NCBI GenBank assembly: GCA_020852705.1
Contig: JADZAP010000021.1
Span: 62,001-126,000 of the forward strand
DNA from: Ignavibacteria bacterium
GTDB taxonomy: Bacteria > Bacteroidota > Ignavibacteria > Tepidaquicellales > OLB5
Reading direction: 5' to 3'
DNA length: 64,000 bases
Shown here: positions 10,004 to 19,302 of the stretch, in pieces
How positions within the stretch are numbered: position 1 is the stretch's first letter
How the letters are laid out: each line of letters begins with the position of its first letter
Notes under the pieces: generated by a model
Database searches by the model: none
Told to the model about the DNA's origin: nothing
The model's input: only the letters and a program-made list of their open reading frames with translations
Translations under genes and position numbers: made by a program

Positions 10004-11077
10004 TTGAAAATAATTTACATAACATCAGAAAGTTATATTGACCATAGCTATACAATTGTAAAAGAAATTAATAAGCATTGCGGTTTAAAAGTATTTATAC
10101 AGGCAAAAGCATTAACAGGTGAAATTAAAGATTGGTGCAGCAAACTGAACGCTGAGTATAGAGAAAGAAAAAGGTTCCGCAATCCGTTAAGTTTGATTTC
10201 CGAATTTTTTTTTCTATTAAAGATTAGAAACATGAAAACGGATATTGTTTGGTTTAATTCTATGACCTTATACCAAGCTTTTTTTGCAAAGATATTAATA
10301 AGGAATTTTATTGTGATTTTGCATGATATTGAAGATCACCCTGAAAGCAGGGAGAAACACGGAACACTTTCAGCACGGTTAACAAAAATATTTGCAGGAA
10401 AAAAAATATGTACAGCAAGCAACTCACAGGCTGAAATTTATAAAAAGATTTATGGTATTGTACCTGCTGTATTTCAGCTTCCAGCGATAGATTATTTCAG
10501 GGAATCAGGAATTAATGAAGTTAAAATTTCATCCGATAGTGTCAGATTTTTCTTTTTTGGCTCAATAGAAAAATATAAAGGAATAGAAACTCTGTTAGAT
10601 GCTGCTGAAATATTAACCGGCAAAAATCTGCAATATGAATTGAATATTTATGGTAAATTAAAATATGATACTGAATATATATCAACCGTGATAAAGAAAA
10701 ACAAAAATGTAACACATTTTAATGATTTTATTGATTATAGGAAAATCCACTCAATTTATATTCAAAACGATATTCTTATTTTACCTTACAATCAAGTTAC
10801 TCAATGCGGACCGTTGCTGATTGGTTTTAGCGAAACAGTTCCTTCTATTTGCTCAGATCTTCCGGGATTTAGAGAATATGTAACCGATAACGTTGATGGG
10901 GTTATATATAATAATACAGCTAAGGATCTTGCTGAAAAAATGGAACATATAATAGCAAATAAAGATTCTATTAAAACCCTTAAAAACGGAATAGTAGAAA
11001 ATGCTTTAAAGAAGTTTTCGATGGAAGTTCTTGCAAAAAGTTATATGAATAATTTCAGGAATTTTATAAAAATTTAA
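10004..11077 (+). CDS. Glycosyltransferase, GT4-type (GT-B fold)
   Basis: A 357-residue retaining-type glycosyltransferase. The C-terminal domain has FFFGSIEKYKGIETLLDAAEIL and the donor-binding region ILILPYNQVTQCGPLLIGFSE, followed by GFREYVTDNVDGVIY, which resembles the E-x7-E part of GT4 enzymes. The N-terminal acceptor domain starts with KIIYITSESYIDHSY. The start codon is TTG at 10004, since the protein core begins at this codon and no ATG lies nearby. It is one base short of overlapping the next gene, so both are surely co-transcribed. The transferred sugar is unknown. Confidence 0.82.
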   Translation: MKIIYITSESYIDHSYTIVKEINKHCGLKVFIQAKALTGEIKDWCSKLNAEYRERKRFRNPLSLISEFFFLLKIRNMKTDIVWFNSMTLYQAFFAKILIRNFIVILHDIEDHPESREKHGTLSARLTKIFAGKKICTASNSQAEIYKKIYGIVPAVFQLPAIDYFRESGINEVKISSDSVRFFFFGSIEKYKGIETLLDAAEILTGKNLQYELNIYGKLKYDTEYISTVIKKNKNVTHFNDFIDYRKIHSIYIQNDILILPYNQVTQCGPLLIGFSETVPSICSDLPGFREYVTDNVDGVIYNNTAKDLAEKMEHIIANKDSIKTLKNGIVENALKKFSMEVLAKSYMNNFRNFIKI

Positions 11078-11078
11078 G

Positions 11079-11990
11079 ATGAAGATACTTGTAACAGGCG
11101 GAGCGGGTTTTATTGGTTCTCATGTTGTTGATATTCTGCTGGAAAGCGGACATGAGGTAATTATATATGATTTGGAAATACCGGTTTATTCACAAAATTG
11201 CAGAAGCATTGCAGGAGACGTGAATGATGCTGAAAAATTAAACAAAGCATGTATTGGTGTACATGCTATTTATCATATGGCAGCGCAGGCAAACGTTAAT
11301 ATCTTTTTAAACCTGCCCGTTATTTCAAACCTTAATACTTCAAATTCTACATTAAACGTGCTAGAAGCAGCAAGAAACAATAATGTATCAAGAGTAATGT
11401 TATCTTCTACCGAGTGGATATACGGCAGCATTAATAATGATGAAGATACGCAGATAACCGAAGAGACTCCTTATGCGCAGAATCCGGATCATCTTTATAC
11501 ATCCTCTAAAATAGCTGCTGAGCTTTTCTGTAAAAACTATAAAACGCTTTATGGTGTAAATTATACTATAATGCGTTATGGAATTCCTTTTGGAGAGCGT
11601 GCAAGACCCGAAACCGTAACCCCTATATTTATAAATAAAATATTAAATAACGAAGAAATTACAATTCACGGCACAGGAAGCCAAACAAGACAGTTTATTT
11701 ATGTACGTGATCTTGCCGAAGGAAATGCAGCCTGTTTAAAGCAGGAAGGTGAAAACCAGATATTTAATATTAACGGCAGAGAGGTTATAAAAGTTATTGA
11801 TATTGTAACAACACTAGAAGAAATACTGGGAAAAAAGGCAAAGGTGAAATTTATCGAAGACAGAGCAGGCAACTATAAAGGCAGATTTATTTCCAGCAAT
11901 AAAGCAGAGCGGATGCTGGGGTGGAAACCAAAATACACATATCGCGAAGCTATGGAAAAATATGTGAAAAATATAATTCAACCAAAATAA
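11079..11990 (+). CDS. NAD-dependent epimerase/dehydratase (extended SDR)
   Basis: A 303-residue nucleotide-sugar enzyme of the extended short-chain dehydrogenase family. The Rossmann motif is TGGAGFIGSH at residues 6-15. The catalytic Tyr-x-x-x-Lys is YTSSK, and the Ser-containing strand is MLSSTEWIYG. The substrate loop IHGTGSQTRQFIYVRDLAEG is typical of UDP-glucose 4-epimerase-like and GDP/dTDP-sugar enzymes. It should epimerise or dehydrate a nucleotide sugar in the cytoplasm. It starts one base after the preceding glycosyltransferase. The exact product cannot be told from sequence. Confidence 0.85.
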   Translation: MKILVTGGAGFIGSHVVDILLESGHEVIIYDLEIPVYSQNCRSIAGDVNDAEKLNKACIGVHAIYHMAAQANVNIFLNLPVISNLNTSNSTLNVLEAARNNNVSRVMLSSTEWIYGSINNDEDTQITEETPYAQNPDHLYTSSKIAAELFCKNYKTLYGVNYTIMRYGIPFGERARPETVTPIFINKILNNEEITIHGTGSQTRQFIYVRDLAEGNAACLKQEGENQIFNINGREVIKVIDIVTTLEEILGKKAKVKFIEDRAGNYKGRFISSNKAERMLGWKPKYTYREAMEKYVKNIIQPK

Positions 11991-12104
11991 CAATATTGAT
12001 TTTAAAAGATAATTTGCAGTTTCTGTTAATGGCAAATAAATTTATTTCTGAAAATTTAATTTAATAATATTATACAAATCTCTCTTTTTGCAGGGGAATT
12101 TTAA

Positions 12105-13106
12105 ATGAAAAAAGTTTTAGTAATTGGCGGGGCTGGTTATCTGGGTTCGGTTTTAACAGGAAGACTTCTTGAGAAAGGATATTCAGTTAGAATTCTGGAT
12201 AATTTTATATATGGCAGAAAATCTGTAGAACGTTATGCAGGAGATAAGAGAGTTGAAATTATAGAAGGGGATATACGCAATGTTGAAAATGTCAACACTT
12301 CTATTAGCGGTACCGGAAGCGTTATATTGCTTGCTGCAGTGGTGGGAGATCCTGCTAGCAAGGCAAGACCCGAGCAAACTGTAGAAACAAATTTTCTTGC
12401 GGCTCAGGTAGTTGCATCATCTGCAAAACTTGCGGGAATAAGTAAATTTATTTATGCTTCAACATGCAGTGTTTATGGGGTTGGAAAAGAAATCCTTGAC
12501 GAAGATGCACCGCTAAATCCCGTAAGTCTATATGCAAAAACAAAGATCTCAAGCGAAGAAAGTATTATGGGTATTGCTGATAATAATTTTAAACCGGTGA
12601 TATTAAGAATGTCAACTCTTTACGGCATCTCACCGCGAATGCGGTTTGACTTGGTTGTGAATACTATGACAATGACAGCATTTGCAGAGGGCAGGATAAA
12701 TGTTTTTGGCGGGAATCAATGGCGTCCACTGCTTTCACTTGATGATGCATCTGAAGCTTACATTAAAGTCCTTGAAACCGAACAATCAGAGGGTAGTGTT
12801 TATAATACAGGCTCAGAGAAGCAGAATTTTATCATATCCGATGTTGCTAAGCAGGTTTCTAAAGGAATAAAAGATGTGAGCGGAAAAAAAATCCCTGTGA
12901 TTATTGAAGGAGATAGCGTTGATGCCCGTGATTATCGTGTATCTTTTAAAAAGATACAAAATGAACTTAACTTTTCAGTAAAACACTCAATAACAGATGC
13001 AGCAATTGAAATTTGGAGAAAACTTGAGTCAAAAGAGATAAAAGATCCAAAACAAAAGGTATATTACAATCACTATTTTGACTCGAGTGAAGAGCTGATT
13101 GGGTGA
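12105..13106 (+). CDS. NAD-dependent epimerase/dehydratase (extended SDR)
   Basis: A 333-residue extended SDR protein, distinct from the one just upstream. It has a GGAGYLGS dinucleotide-binding motif, YASTCSVYG with the active-site Ser region, and the catalytic YAKTK. The substrate loop is FGGNQWRPLLSLDDASEAY. These fit enzymes that reshape nucleotide-linked hexoses. An AGGGGAATTTTAAATG context gives a recognisable ribosome-binding site. A 114-base gap separates it from the first SDR gene. Its DegT-type aminotransferase neighbour suggests that this pair makes an amino or deoxy sugar, but that is inference. Confidence 0.84.
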   Translation: MKKVLVIGGAGYLGSVLTGRLLEKGYSVRILDNFIYGRKSVERYAGDKRVEIIEGDIRNVENVNTSISGTGSVILLAAVVGDPASKARPEQTVETNFLAAQVVASSAKLAGISKFIYASTCSVYGVGKEILDEDAPLNPVSLYAKTKISSEESIMGIADNNFKPVILRMSTLYGISPRMRFDLVVNTMTMTAFAEGRINVFGGNQWRPLLSLDDASEAYIKVLETEQSEGSVYNTGSEKQNFIISDVAKQVSKGIKDVSGKKIPVIIEGDSVDARDYRVSFKKIQNELNFSVKHSITDAAIEIWRKLESKEIKDPKQKVYYNHYFDSSEELIG

Positions 13107-13244
13107 TGCAAAAATATTTAAAGTTAAGAGTTGATAACTTGCATTATATTTATTGTACCGATAAGCCAATTAACTAAGCATTGCCAATCAGAAGATGTTA
13201 AATTAAGTTTAGATAAATTTTTTTTAAAAGTTAAGAAACATTAA

Positions 13245-14207
13245 ATGAATTTTGCAATTGGTTTTGATAAAAGAGATTTGCCCAGAGTTCATGCGGCGTT
13301 TGATAAAATTGTTGCATCAAATAAATGGGCAGAAGGTTACTACACAGAACTGTTTGAAAATAACTGGGCTAAATGGAATGATTTAGATTCGGTTGCCTTT
13401 TCAAGCTGGGCAGGAGCAGCTCTTGCAGCTATGGATTACTACAACCTGAAAGGTAAGACTGTTTTATGTCCCAGTAATACCTTTATGGCTACTCCGCTTG
13501 CCACGCTTCAGGCAGGAGCTGATGTTCAGTTTGTTGATTGTAATAAATTTGATCTTTGCTTAAGCTATGATGATATGGTTAAGAAAGCTGAAAAATTTAA
13601 GCCTGTCGCAATTTGGGTTGTGCATATTGGAGGTCATTTAGCTTTTGAGATAGAAAAAATTTCAGATTACTGTAAAAAGAATAATATAATACTGCTTGAA
13701 GATTGTGCTCATGCACATGGTGCTTCGTTTAACGGAAAAAAACCCGGGATGTGGGGAGATGCGGGATTCTATTCATTTTATGCGACCAAAACAATTTCAA
13801 CAGGTGAAGGCGGCATGCTTGTTTCAAAACATAAACAGGTAATTGAACATGCAAAAAAATTCCGCAACTATGGTAAGTTTGATTACAAAGTTCGCGGGCT
13901 GAATTACAGGATAACAGAATTTGCTGCGGCAATTGGCGCAATTGAAACTGAACGCTTACAGGAAATTGTGGATTTCAAAAATAACTATGCTGAAACACAG
14001 CATCCAAATTATCCAAACAGACTTAAACTGCCTAATGGGATGATCTCAGGGTATTATAAATATATAGTTTTCGAACCGATTGAAAAATCAACAGGTAAGG
14101 TATATGATGAACAATGTCACCAAATATTAAAGCATAACATCGAGCTGCCAAACAGCGAATGGGTTGCTAAAAATCACTGGTGTGTGCCGATATATTATAA
14201 TCCGTAA
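13245..14207 (+). CDS. DegT/DnrJ/EryC1/StrS family aminotransferase (compact form)
   Basis: A 320-residue PLP-dependent sugar aminotransferase-like protein. The PLP lysine is in SFYATKTISTGEGG, the cofactor-binding Asp region is LLEDCAHAHGA, and the FSSWAGAALAAMDYY helix forms the phosphate pocket. It is some 40-60 residues shorter than common DegT members and ends abruptly at CVPIYYNP. I read this as a compact variant rather than a truncation, because no further family-like coding follows in another frame. It would transaminate a 3- or 4-keto nucleotide sugar produced by the upstream SDR enzyme. Product not predictable. Confidence 0.85.
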   Translation: MNFAIGFDKRDLPRVHAAFDKIVASNKWAEGYYTELFENNWAKWNDLDSVAFSSWAGAALAAMDYYNLKGKTVLCPSNTFMATPLATLQAGADVQFVDCNKFDLCLSYDDMVKKAEKFKPVAIWVVHIGGHLAFEIEKISDYCKKNNIILLEDCAHAHGASFNGKKPGMWGDAGFYSFYATKTISTGEGGMLVSKHKQVIEHAKKFRNYGKFDYKVRGLNYRITEFAAAIGAIETERLQEIVDFKNNYAETQHPNYPNRLKLPNGMISGYYKYIVFEPIEKSTGKVYDEQCHQILKHNIELPNSEWVAKNHWCVPIYYNP

Positions 14208-14265
14208 AATTAATTGAATAAAACCATAAGGTAAAGAAAATTCTAACTATTACCTGCCAAAAGAA

Positions 14266-15279
14266 ATGAATTTTTCTGAATATAATAAAGAAGAGTCTAA
14301 CAAGATTCCCATTGCATTTTTAATGCTTTATCTGTTTCTTTCTATTGCAATTTGCATTTTGTACCATATAAAAATAGTATCACCGGCTGACTGGAATGCA
14401 CCAAACAGTCTTAACGCTGTTGGGTCATTTAGTACATCAAAACCGTATCAGTTCCGTTTGCTTATGCCTGTTATATTTGATGCTTTCCCCGGAATGCAAA
14501 TATCATATAGCAAGTATTTATATACTTTATGGAATATGGCAGTTTTATTTTTGTTGCAGGTTGTATTTTATAAATTGATTTGCAGATATTTCATGAATCA
14601 TAAATATCTGTTTTGGATAGCGCCTGTAATATTATACCCAATTCTCTTCAATTATATTATACTCAATCAGTCATTTCAGTATTATGATTTTACCGCTATT
14701 CTGTTTTTTACTGCGGGATTATATTATATTCAGAATAAAAAATTTTTCATATTTTTAATGATTTTCATTGCAGCAGTTATCAACAAAGAAACCGCAGGTT
14801 ACCTGATATTTTCATATATCCTTTTTAATTATAAAGAGCTTTTTACAAAAAAAATTTTAAAAAATGTATTTATACTAAGTGTTTTTTTTATAGGCTATAA
14901 ACTTCTGCTAAGCTATATTTTCAGTGGTAACCCGGGAGATGATTTTGAAATTGGTTATTACAAAAACTTAATAACTATAAATGAGCTTTTTACAAATAGG
15001 GTGTATATGAAATCAATATTTCTAAATTTTGGAGGATTATATATTTTTTCAATTCTGCTATTTATTACAGGTTTCTGGAACAAATATCCGGATAAAAGAA
15101 AACTGTTTATGAATTTAACAATAGTGCCGTATTACTTATTGGGAATTTATGTAACTTACTTAAGCGAAGTGCGAGTTTACACAGAATTAATACCTATGAT
15201 AACTATATTATTTTTAATATTTTTAAGCAATTTTAAATCTTTTGGGTTAGTGGGAATACCCCAAAAGGAAGGGAAATAG
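14266..15279 (+). CDS. Polytopic membrane protein, paralogue of the 16042 gene
   Basis: A 337-residue integral membrane protein with about nine or ten hydrophobic segments and no signal peptide beyond the first segment. It shares a clear pattern with the gene at 16042: KPYQFRLLMPVI in the first loop, a YYDF motif, ETAGYLIFSYILFNYK, and FGGLYIF before the last helices. The family is not one I can name. The layout of a charged QFR motif in the first external loop and many helices is reminiscent of GT-C or polysaccharide-export membrane proteins. It lies between the DegT gene and a methyltransferase, so a role in glycan assembly is plausible but unproven. Confidence 0.7.
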   Translation: MNFSEYNKEESNKIPIAFLMLYLFLSIAICILYHIKIVSPADWNAPNSLNAVGSFSTSKPYQFRLLMPVIFDAFPGMQISYSKYLYTLWNMAVLFLLQVVFYKLICRYFMNHKYLFWIAPVILYPILFNYIILNQSFQYYDFTAILFFTAGLYYIQNKKFFIFLMIFIAAVINKETAGYLIFSYILFNYKELFTKKILKNVFILSVFFIGYKLLLSYIFSGNPGDDFEIGYYKNLITINELFTNRVYMKSIFLNFGGLYIFSILLFITGFWNKYPDKRKLFMNLTIVPYYLLGIYVTYLSEVRVYTELIPMITILFLIFLSNFKSFGLVGIPQKEGK

Positions 15280-15282
15280 TTT

Positions 15283-16023
15283 TTGGAACAAAAATCCGTT
15301 AGGAATTCAGAAAATATAAATATTTCAGAGGAACAAATAAGTTTTGATAATTATGTAGAAACTTATAAATCCGAAGTTGATGAGTCGATAGGATTTATTG
15401 GACAGGATACAGATTTTTTTATAGAACTGAAAGCGGAGCTGCTTTTAAAACTTGCAGAAAGTAATTTTAGCGAACTTAAAAATATAAAAGTTCTTGATAT
15501 AGGAAGCGGAATAGGACTTGTTGATAAACATATAAAACATAAGATTATAAATTTAACTGGTGTTGATATTGAAGAAGGCGTAGTTGAAAAAGCTAAGATT
15601 AACAACCCTGAAGTTAATTACCTGTGCTATGACGGAACAAAGCTACCCTTTGGGAATGAATCATTTGATCTTTGCTTTGCTGTAAATGTTGTACATCACG
15701 TTCCGCCCGAAATGTGGGATAACTTTATGCTGGAAATGAAGAGAATACTTAAAAAAGGCGGTGTAGCTGCAGTGTTTGAGCATAACCCCATTAATCCCTT
15801 GACCAGACTTGCAGTAAAAAGGTGTGAGTTTGACCGTGACGCAGTTCTGTTAAGCCATACCACCCTTAAAAGACTTTTTAAAAAAGCAGATCTAAAAGTG
15901 TTTGATGATGAATATATAATATTCTTTCCTTTCAAAGCAGGGCTATTCAGGAGCGCAGAGAAGTTTCTGAAATGGCTGCCTTTAGGGGCACAGCATTTTG
16001 TAGCTGCCAGAAAAGGAAGTTAA
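15283..16023 (+). CDS. Class I SAM-dependent methyltransferase
   Basis: A 246-residue methyltransferase. Motif I is VLDIGSGIGLVDKHI, followed by the acidic end of strand 2 (LTGVDIEEG) and the post-motif FDLCFAVNVVHHVPPEMW, typical of Methyltransf_11-type enzymes. The start is the TTG at 15283, four bases after the stop of the upstream membrane gene, since no good ATG fits the core. The protein is soluble and cytoplasmic except for a possible C-terminal hydrophobic patch. Flanked by two paralogous membrane proteins in a polysaccharide locus, it probably methylates a sugar or a lipid-linked intermediate. The acceptor is unknown. Confidence 0.85.
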   Translation: MEQKSVRNSENINISEEQISFDNYVETYKSEVDESIGFIGQDTDFFIELKAELLLKLAESNFSELKNIKVLDIGSGIGLVDKHIKHKIINLTGVDIEEGVVEKAKINNPEVNYLCYDGTKLPFGNESFDLCFAVNVVHHVPPEMWDNFMLEMKRILKKGGVAAVFEHNPINPLTRLAVKRCEFDRDAVLLSHTTLKRLFKKADLKVFDDEYIIFFPFKAGLFRSAEKFLKWLPLGAQHFVAARKGS

Positions 16024-16041
16024 TAATTAATAATTGTTAAA

Positions 16042-17082
16042 GTGATAAAATACCTGAATATCAAATATCCCAACGATAATTATCCTTCCGTTTTAATACA
16101 TATATATTATCTTTTAATTTCTTTTACATTTTGCTATTTATATTATCATAAATTTATAATTAAAGCAGATTTTTATTCAGTGCTTTCAAGCGGGGGAATT
16201 TATCCGGTTCTTAACGGAGAAGCAGTAAAGCCTATTCAATTCAGGATATTAATACCGCTTATATACAAGGCAATGCAAATAATAGTTAATTTGATAACAA
16301 GCATTCCAGACCACGCACTTTTTTTTATTCTTACAATTATTTTGTGTTACTTAATATTATTTTCTTTCTATCTTTTACTTGGTCAATATTTTACCGGCAG
16401 AGCGATGAATTGCTGGCTGGCATCTGTTATTATTTATCCGATGGTGTGGAACTTTGTTATTATGAACGGACAGTTTTTTTATATGGATTTCTGTATTCTG
16501 CTGATAATTATTCTTGGGTTTTATTGTATTGTATCAGAAAAATATAATCTTTTACTGATGTTTTTTTTTCTTGGGATACTAAATCACCCATCCGCAGGTT
16601 ATTTAATATTAGCTTTTTTAATATATAATTATAAAAACCTTTTCAAAACTAAAACTATAATATATGCCGGTACTATGAGCATTATGTATATAGGAATATA
16701 CAAACTGATGGATTATTATTTTTCTAATACAGGCGGATACTTTGTTATATTTAATCTTCCAAGAAATCTTGAACTGTTTCACACCCTGCCTTTCCACATA
16801 ATTTTAAGAGATGTATTTTTTAATTTTGGCGGTTTACATATTTTTATCATTTTCTTTTTGATAGCTGGTTCGTGGAAAAGATACAGAGGTTCAATGCTAT
16901 ATGTTAATCTTGTGATAATTCCGTATGTAATAACAGTACTGGTGAATTTCAGTATTGAAGAAATTAGAAATTATATTACAATAATTCCTTTCGTTGTAAT
17001 TCTTTCGCTGTTGTTTTTAAGCACTTTTGAAAATAATTTCTTAAAACCTTCCCCGCGACTTTTTTATAAAAGAGAAAAATGA
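16042..17082 (+). CDS. Polytopic membrane protein, paralogue of the 14266 gene
   Basis: A 346-residue membrane protein with about ten hydrophobic segments. It matches the 14266 protein at several spaced motifs: KPIQFRILIPLI, YMDF, SAGYLILAFLIYNYKNLF and FGGLHIF. These fall in the same order and at similar positions, which shows common descent. The start is GTG at 16042. The last four bases overlap the next glycosyltransferase start (ATGA), so translation is probably coupled. Function unknown; a GT-C-like sugar transferase or a polymerase/flippase role is the most natural guess given the locus. Confidence 0.7.
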   Translation: MIKYLNIKYPNDNYPSVLIHIYYLLISFTFCYLYYHKFIIKADFYSVLSSGGIYPVLNGEAVKPIQFRILIPLIYKAMQIIVNLITSIPDHALFFILTIILCYLILFSFYLLLGQYFTGRAMNCWLASVIIYPMVWNFVIMNGQFFYMDFCILLIIILGFYCIVSEKYNLLLMFFFLGILNHPSAGYLILAFLIYNYKNLFKTKTIIYAGTMSIMYIGIYKLMDYYFSNTGGYFVIFNLPRNLELFHTLPFHIILRDVFFNFGGLHIFIIFFLIAGSWKRYRGSMLYVNLVIIPYVITVLVNFSIEEIRNYITIIPFVVILSLLFLSTFENNFLKPSPRLFYKREK

Positions 17083-18170
17083 AGGTCCTGTACGTTAGCT
17101 CAAATGGCGGAATACATGATTACAGGTTTCTGAAAAAGCTATCAGAAGAATATGAAGTTCTTTTTCTTCATTATGCTGCAGATGAAATTATTAACGAAAT
17201 AGATATGCTTCAAAATCTTCAGATAATTTCTAAAAAACCTGCCTTTAAAAGTTTGCCTTTATTAAGCGAAATAAACCATTTTAAAAAGATAGTTAAAGAA
17301 TTTAATCCCGATATTATTCATTCCGGGTATGTTTGGCAGGTTGGTATCCTTGCGGCTAAATCAGGGTTTCATCCGCATTTATCAATGCCCTGGGGCAGCG
17401 ATATTCTTACGGAACCCGATAAAAGCTTTATAAAGCGCAGCTTTGTTAGAAAAGTTTTAAAAACCTGTGACCATGTGCAGTGTGATGCGGAGTTTGTAAA
17501 AAAAAAGATAATGGATGATTATGGCATTAGAGAAGATATGATAACGGTATTTCCATGGGGAATAGATTTGACGCTTTTCAAAAAATTGGATAAACAAACT
17601 TCCAGAAATCAATTGAAGCTGAATAAAGAAAAGTTCATTGTGCTTTTTAATAGATATCTGGAGGGCATTTATGGTGTTAAATATCTCCTGGAAGCATTTA
17701 AAATTTTTGCTGCCGGCAAAACTGATGTGCAGCTTCTTATGCTATCTGAAGGTTCCGGCAAAACTGATATTCTGAAATATATAACCGAAAAAGGACTTGA
17801 GGATAAAATTTCTGTTATTGGAAGGGTACCTAACCATGAACTGCCTGTGTTTTTAAATTCAGCAGATGTATATATTTCAACTTCATTAAGTGATGGCACA
17901 TCACTTTCGCTTCTTGAAGCAATGGCTTGCGGCTGCGGTATAATTGCAACTGATGTTCCTGCAATATTAGAATGGATAAGCAATGAAAACGGATTCATTG
18001 TTCCCAAAGCAAACTCAGCTGCACCCTCTAAAGCACTTAATGAATATTATGCAAACAGAAATCTTATAGAAAACCACTCAAACAAGAACTCTAAAATTAC
18101 CATGGAGCGTGCTGACTGGAATATAAATTTTCTTAAGCTAAAGGATATTTATACAAAATTACTTAAATGA
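17079..18170 (+). CDS. Glycosyltransferase family 4 protein
   Basis: A 363-residue GT-B glycosyltransferase. The acceptor half includes HSGYVWQVGILAAKSGFHP and PWGSDILTEPD. The donor half has NRYLEGIYGVKYLLEAF, VIGRVPNHELPVFLNSADVYISTS and SLLEAMACGCGIIATDVPA, the last being the E-x7-E nucleotide-sugar site of GT4. The HSGYVWQ/PWGSD pattern resembles Shy1/TagB-like or PssF-type GT4 members seen in capsule loci. It overlaps both neighbours by four bases, indicating a tight operon with the membrane protein and wecB. Sugar specificity unknown. Confidence 0.87.
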   Translation: MKVLYVSSNGGIHDYRFLKKLSEEYEVLFLHYAADEIINEIDMLQNLQIISKKPAFKSLPLLSEINHFKKIVKEFNPDIIHSGYVWQVGILAAKSGFHPHLSMPWGSDILTEPDKSFIKRSFVRKVLKTCDHVQCDAEFVKKKIMDDYGIREDMITVFPWGIDLTLFKKLDKQTSRNQLKLNKEKFIVLFNRYLEGIYGVKYLLEAFKIFAAGKTDVQLLMLSEGSGKTDILKYITEKGLEDKISVIGRVPNHELPVFLNSADVYISTSLSDGTSLSLLEAMACGCGIIATDVPAILEWISNENGFIVPKANSAAPSKALNEYYANRNLIENHSNKNSKITMERADWNINFLKLKDIYTKLLK

Positions 18171-19294
18171 AAAAGGTACACAAACTTATAAAGATTGCGA
18201 TTATTGCGGGGGCAAGACCTAATTTTATTAAGATTGCACCGCTGATAAAGGAACTTTCTAAGGTAAAACAATTCAGCGTTAAACTTATACACACCGGGCA
18301 GCATTATGATCCTGTGATGAGTGATATTTTTTTTAAGGAGCTAAATATTAAAAAACCTGCTATAAATATATTATCCGGCTCAGGTTCACATGCAGTTCAG
18401 ACTGCCAAAATTATGCAGGGATTAGAACAAGTATTTATTAAATTAAAACCATCGGTTGTAATTGTTGTTGGTGATGTTAACTCAACATTAAGTGCTGCAA
18501 TAGTAACATCAAAGCTTCATATACCGCTTGCTCACGTAGAAGCAGGACTACGCTCAGGTGATATGAAAATGCCCGAAGAAGTAAATCGTATTGTAACCGA
18601 TAGACTTTCTGAGTATCTTTTTATTCCTTCGGAGGATGCTTATGAAAATCTGAACAATGAGGGCATAGAAAGAAGTAAAATATTTTTTGCAGGCAACATA
18701 ATGATTGATACTCTTATAAATAATCTGAAAAAAATAGAAAAATACAAAGTTCTTAAAAAATATAAACTAACAAAAAATAATTATTGCCTTGTTACACTTC
18801 ACAGACCTTCAAACGTAGATAATAAAAAAATGTTTATTAAAATATCAAAAACAATAAGAGCAATATCAGAAACAGTAAAAATATTTTTCCCCGTACATCC
18901 CAGAACGATGATAAATATAGAGAAGTTTGGTATTAATAAAATTTTAAACTCTCCGGATATTTTATTAACAAAACCCATTGGGTACCGCGAAACAATAGCT
19001 TTAGTTGCCGGCTCAAAAATGGTTATAACGGATTCAGGCGGTTTACAGGAAGAGTCAACATATCTTAGAAAGCCATGTTTAACAATAAGACCAAATACAG
19101 AAAGACCAGTTACGGTTACAATTGGTACCAATACGGTTGTTGGCGATAATATGAAACTTTTACTGAATTTAGTTAAAGATATTATGAATAATAAGTATAA
19201 AGCCGGAAATCGCCCGAAATATTGGGATGGCAGGACATCTGAAAGAATACGGAAAACCCTTGTGAAAGAACTTTTAAGTAAAAATAATATTTAA
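18167..19294 (+). CDS. wecB: UDP-N-acetylglucosamine 2-epimerase (non-hydrolysing)
   Basis: A 375-residue GT-B-fold enzyme that interconverts UDP-GlcNAc and UDP-ManNAc, giving the precursor of ManNAc-containing glycans. Family motifs are AGARPNFIKIAPLIKEL, HTGQHYDPVMSDIFF, VGDVNSTLSAA, HVEAGLRSGDMKMPEEVNR, LHRPSNVD and TDSGGLQEESTYLRKP, with the active-site Asp, Glu and His residues in place. The length is normal. It overlaps the upstream glycosyltransferase by four bases and is followed two or eight bases later by a DUF354 gene. The non-hydrolysing family is clear; a related 2-epimerase substrate (for example a diacetamido sugar) cannot be ruled out. Confidence 0.93.
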   Translation: MKKVHKLIKIAIIAGARPNFIKIAPLIKELSKVKQFSVKLIHTGQHYDPVMSDIFFKELNIKKPAINILSGSGSHAVQTAKIMQGLEQVFIKLKPSVVIVVGDVNSTLSAAIVTSKLHIPLAHVEAGLRSGDMKMPEEVNRIVTDRLSEYLFIPSEDAYENLNNEGIERSKIFFAGNIMIDTLINNLKKIEKYKVLKKYKLTKNNYCLVTLHRPSNVDNKKMFIKISKTIRAISETVKIFFPVHPRTMINIEKFGINKILNSPDILLTKPIGYRETIALVAGSKMVITDSGGLQEESTYLRKPCLTIRPNTERPVTVTIGTNTVVGDNMKLLLNLVKDIMNNKYKAGNRPKYWDGRTSERIRKTLVKELLSKNNI

Positions 19295-19302
19295 TTTTGC
19301 AA

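Noticed and set aside
13245..14207. Compact DegT gene as a truncated pseudogene
   Set aside because: PLP lysine and fold motifs are intact, and no continuing family sequence was found in other frames after the stop.
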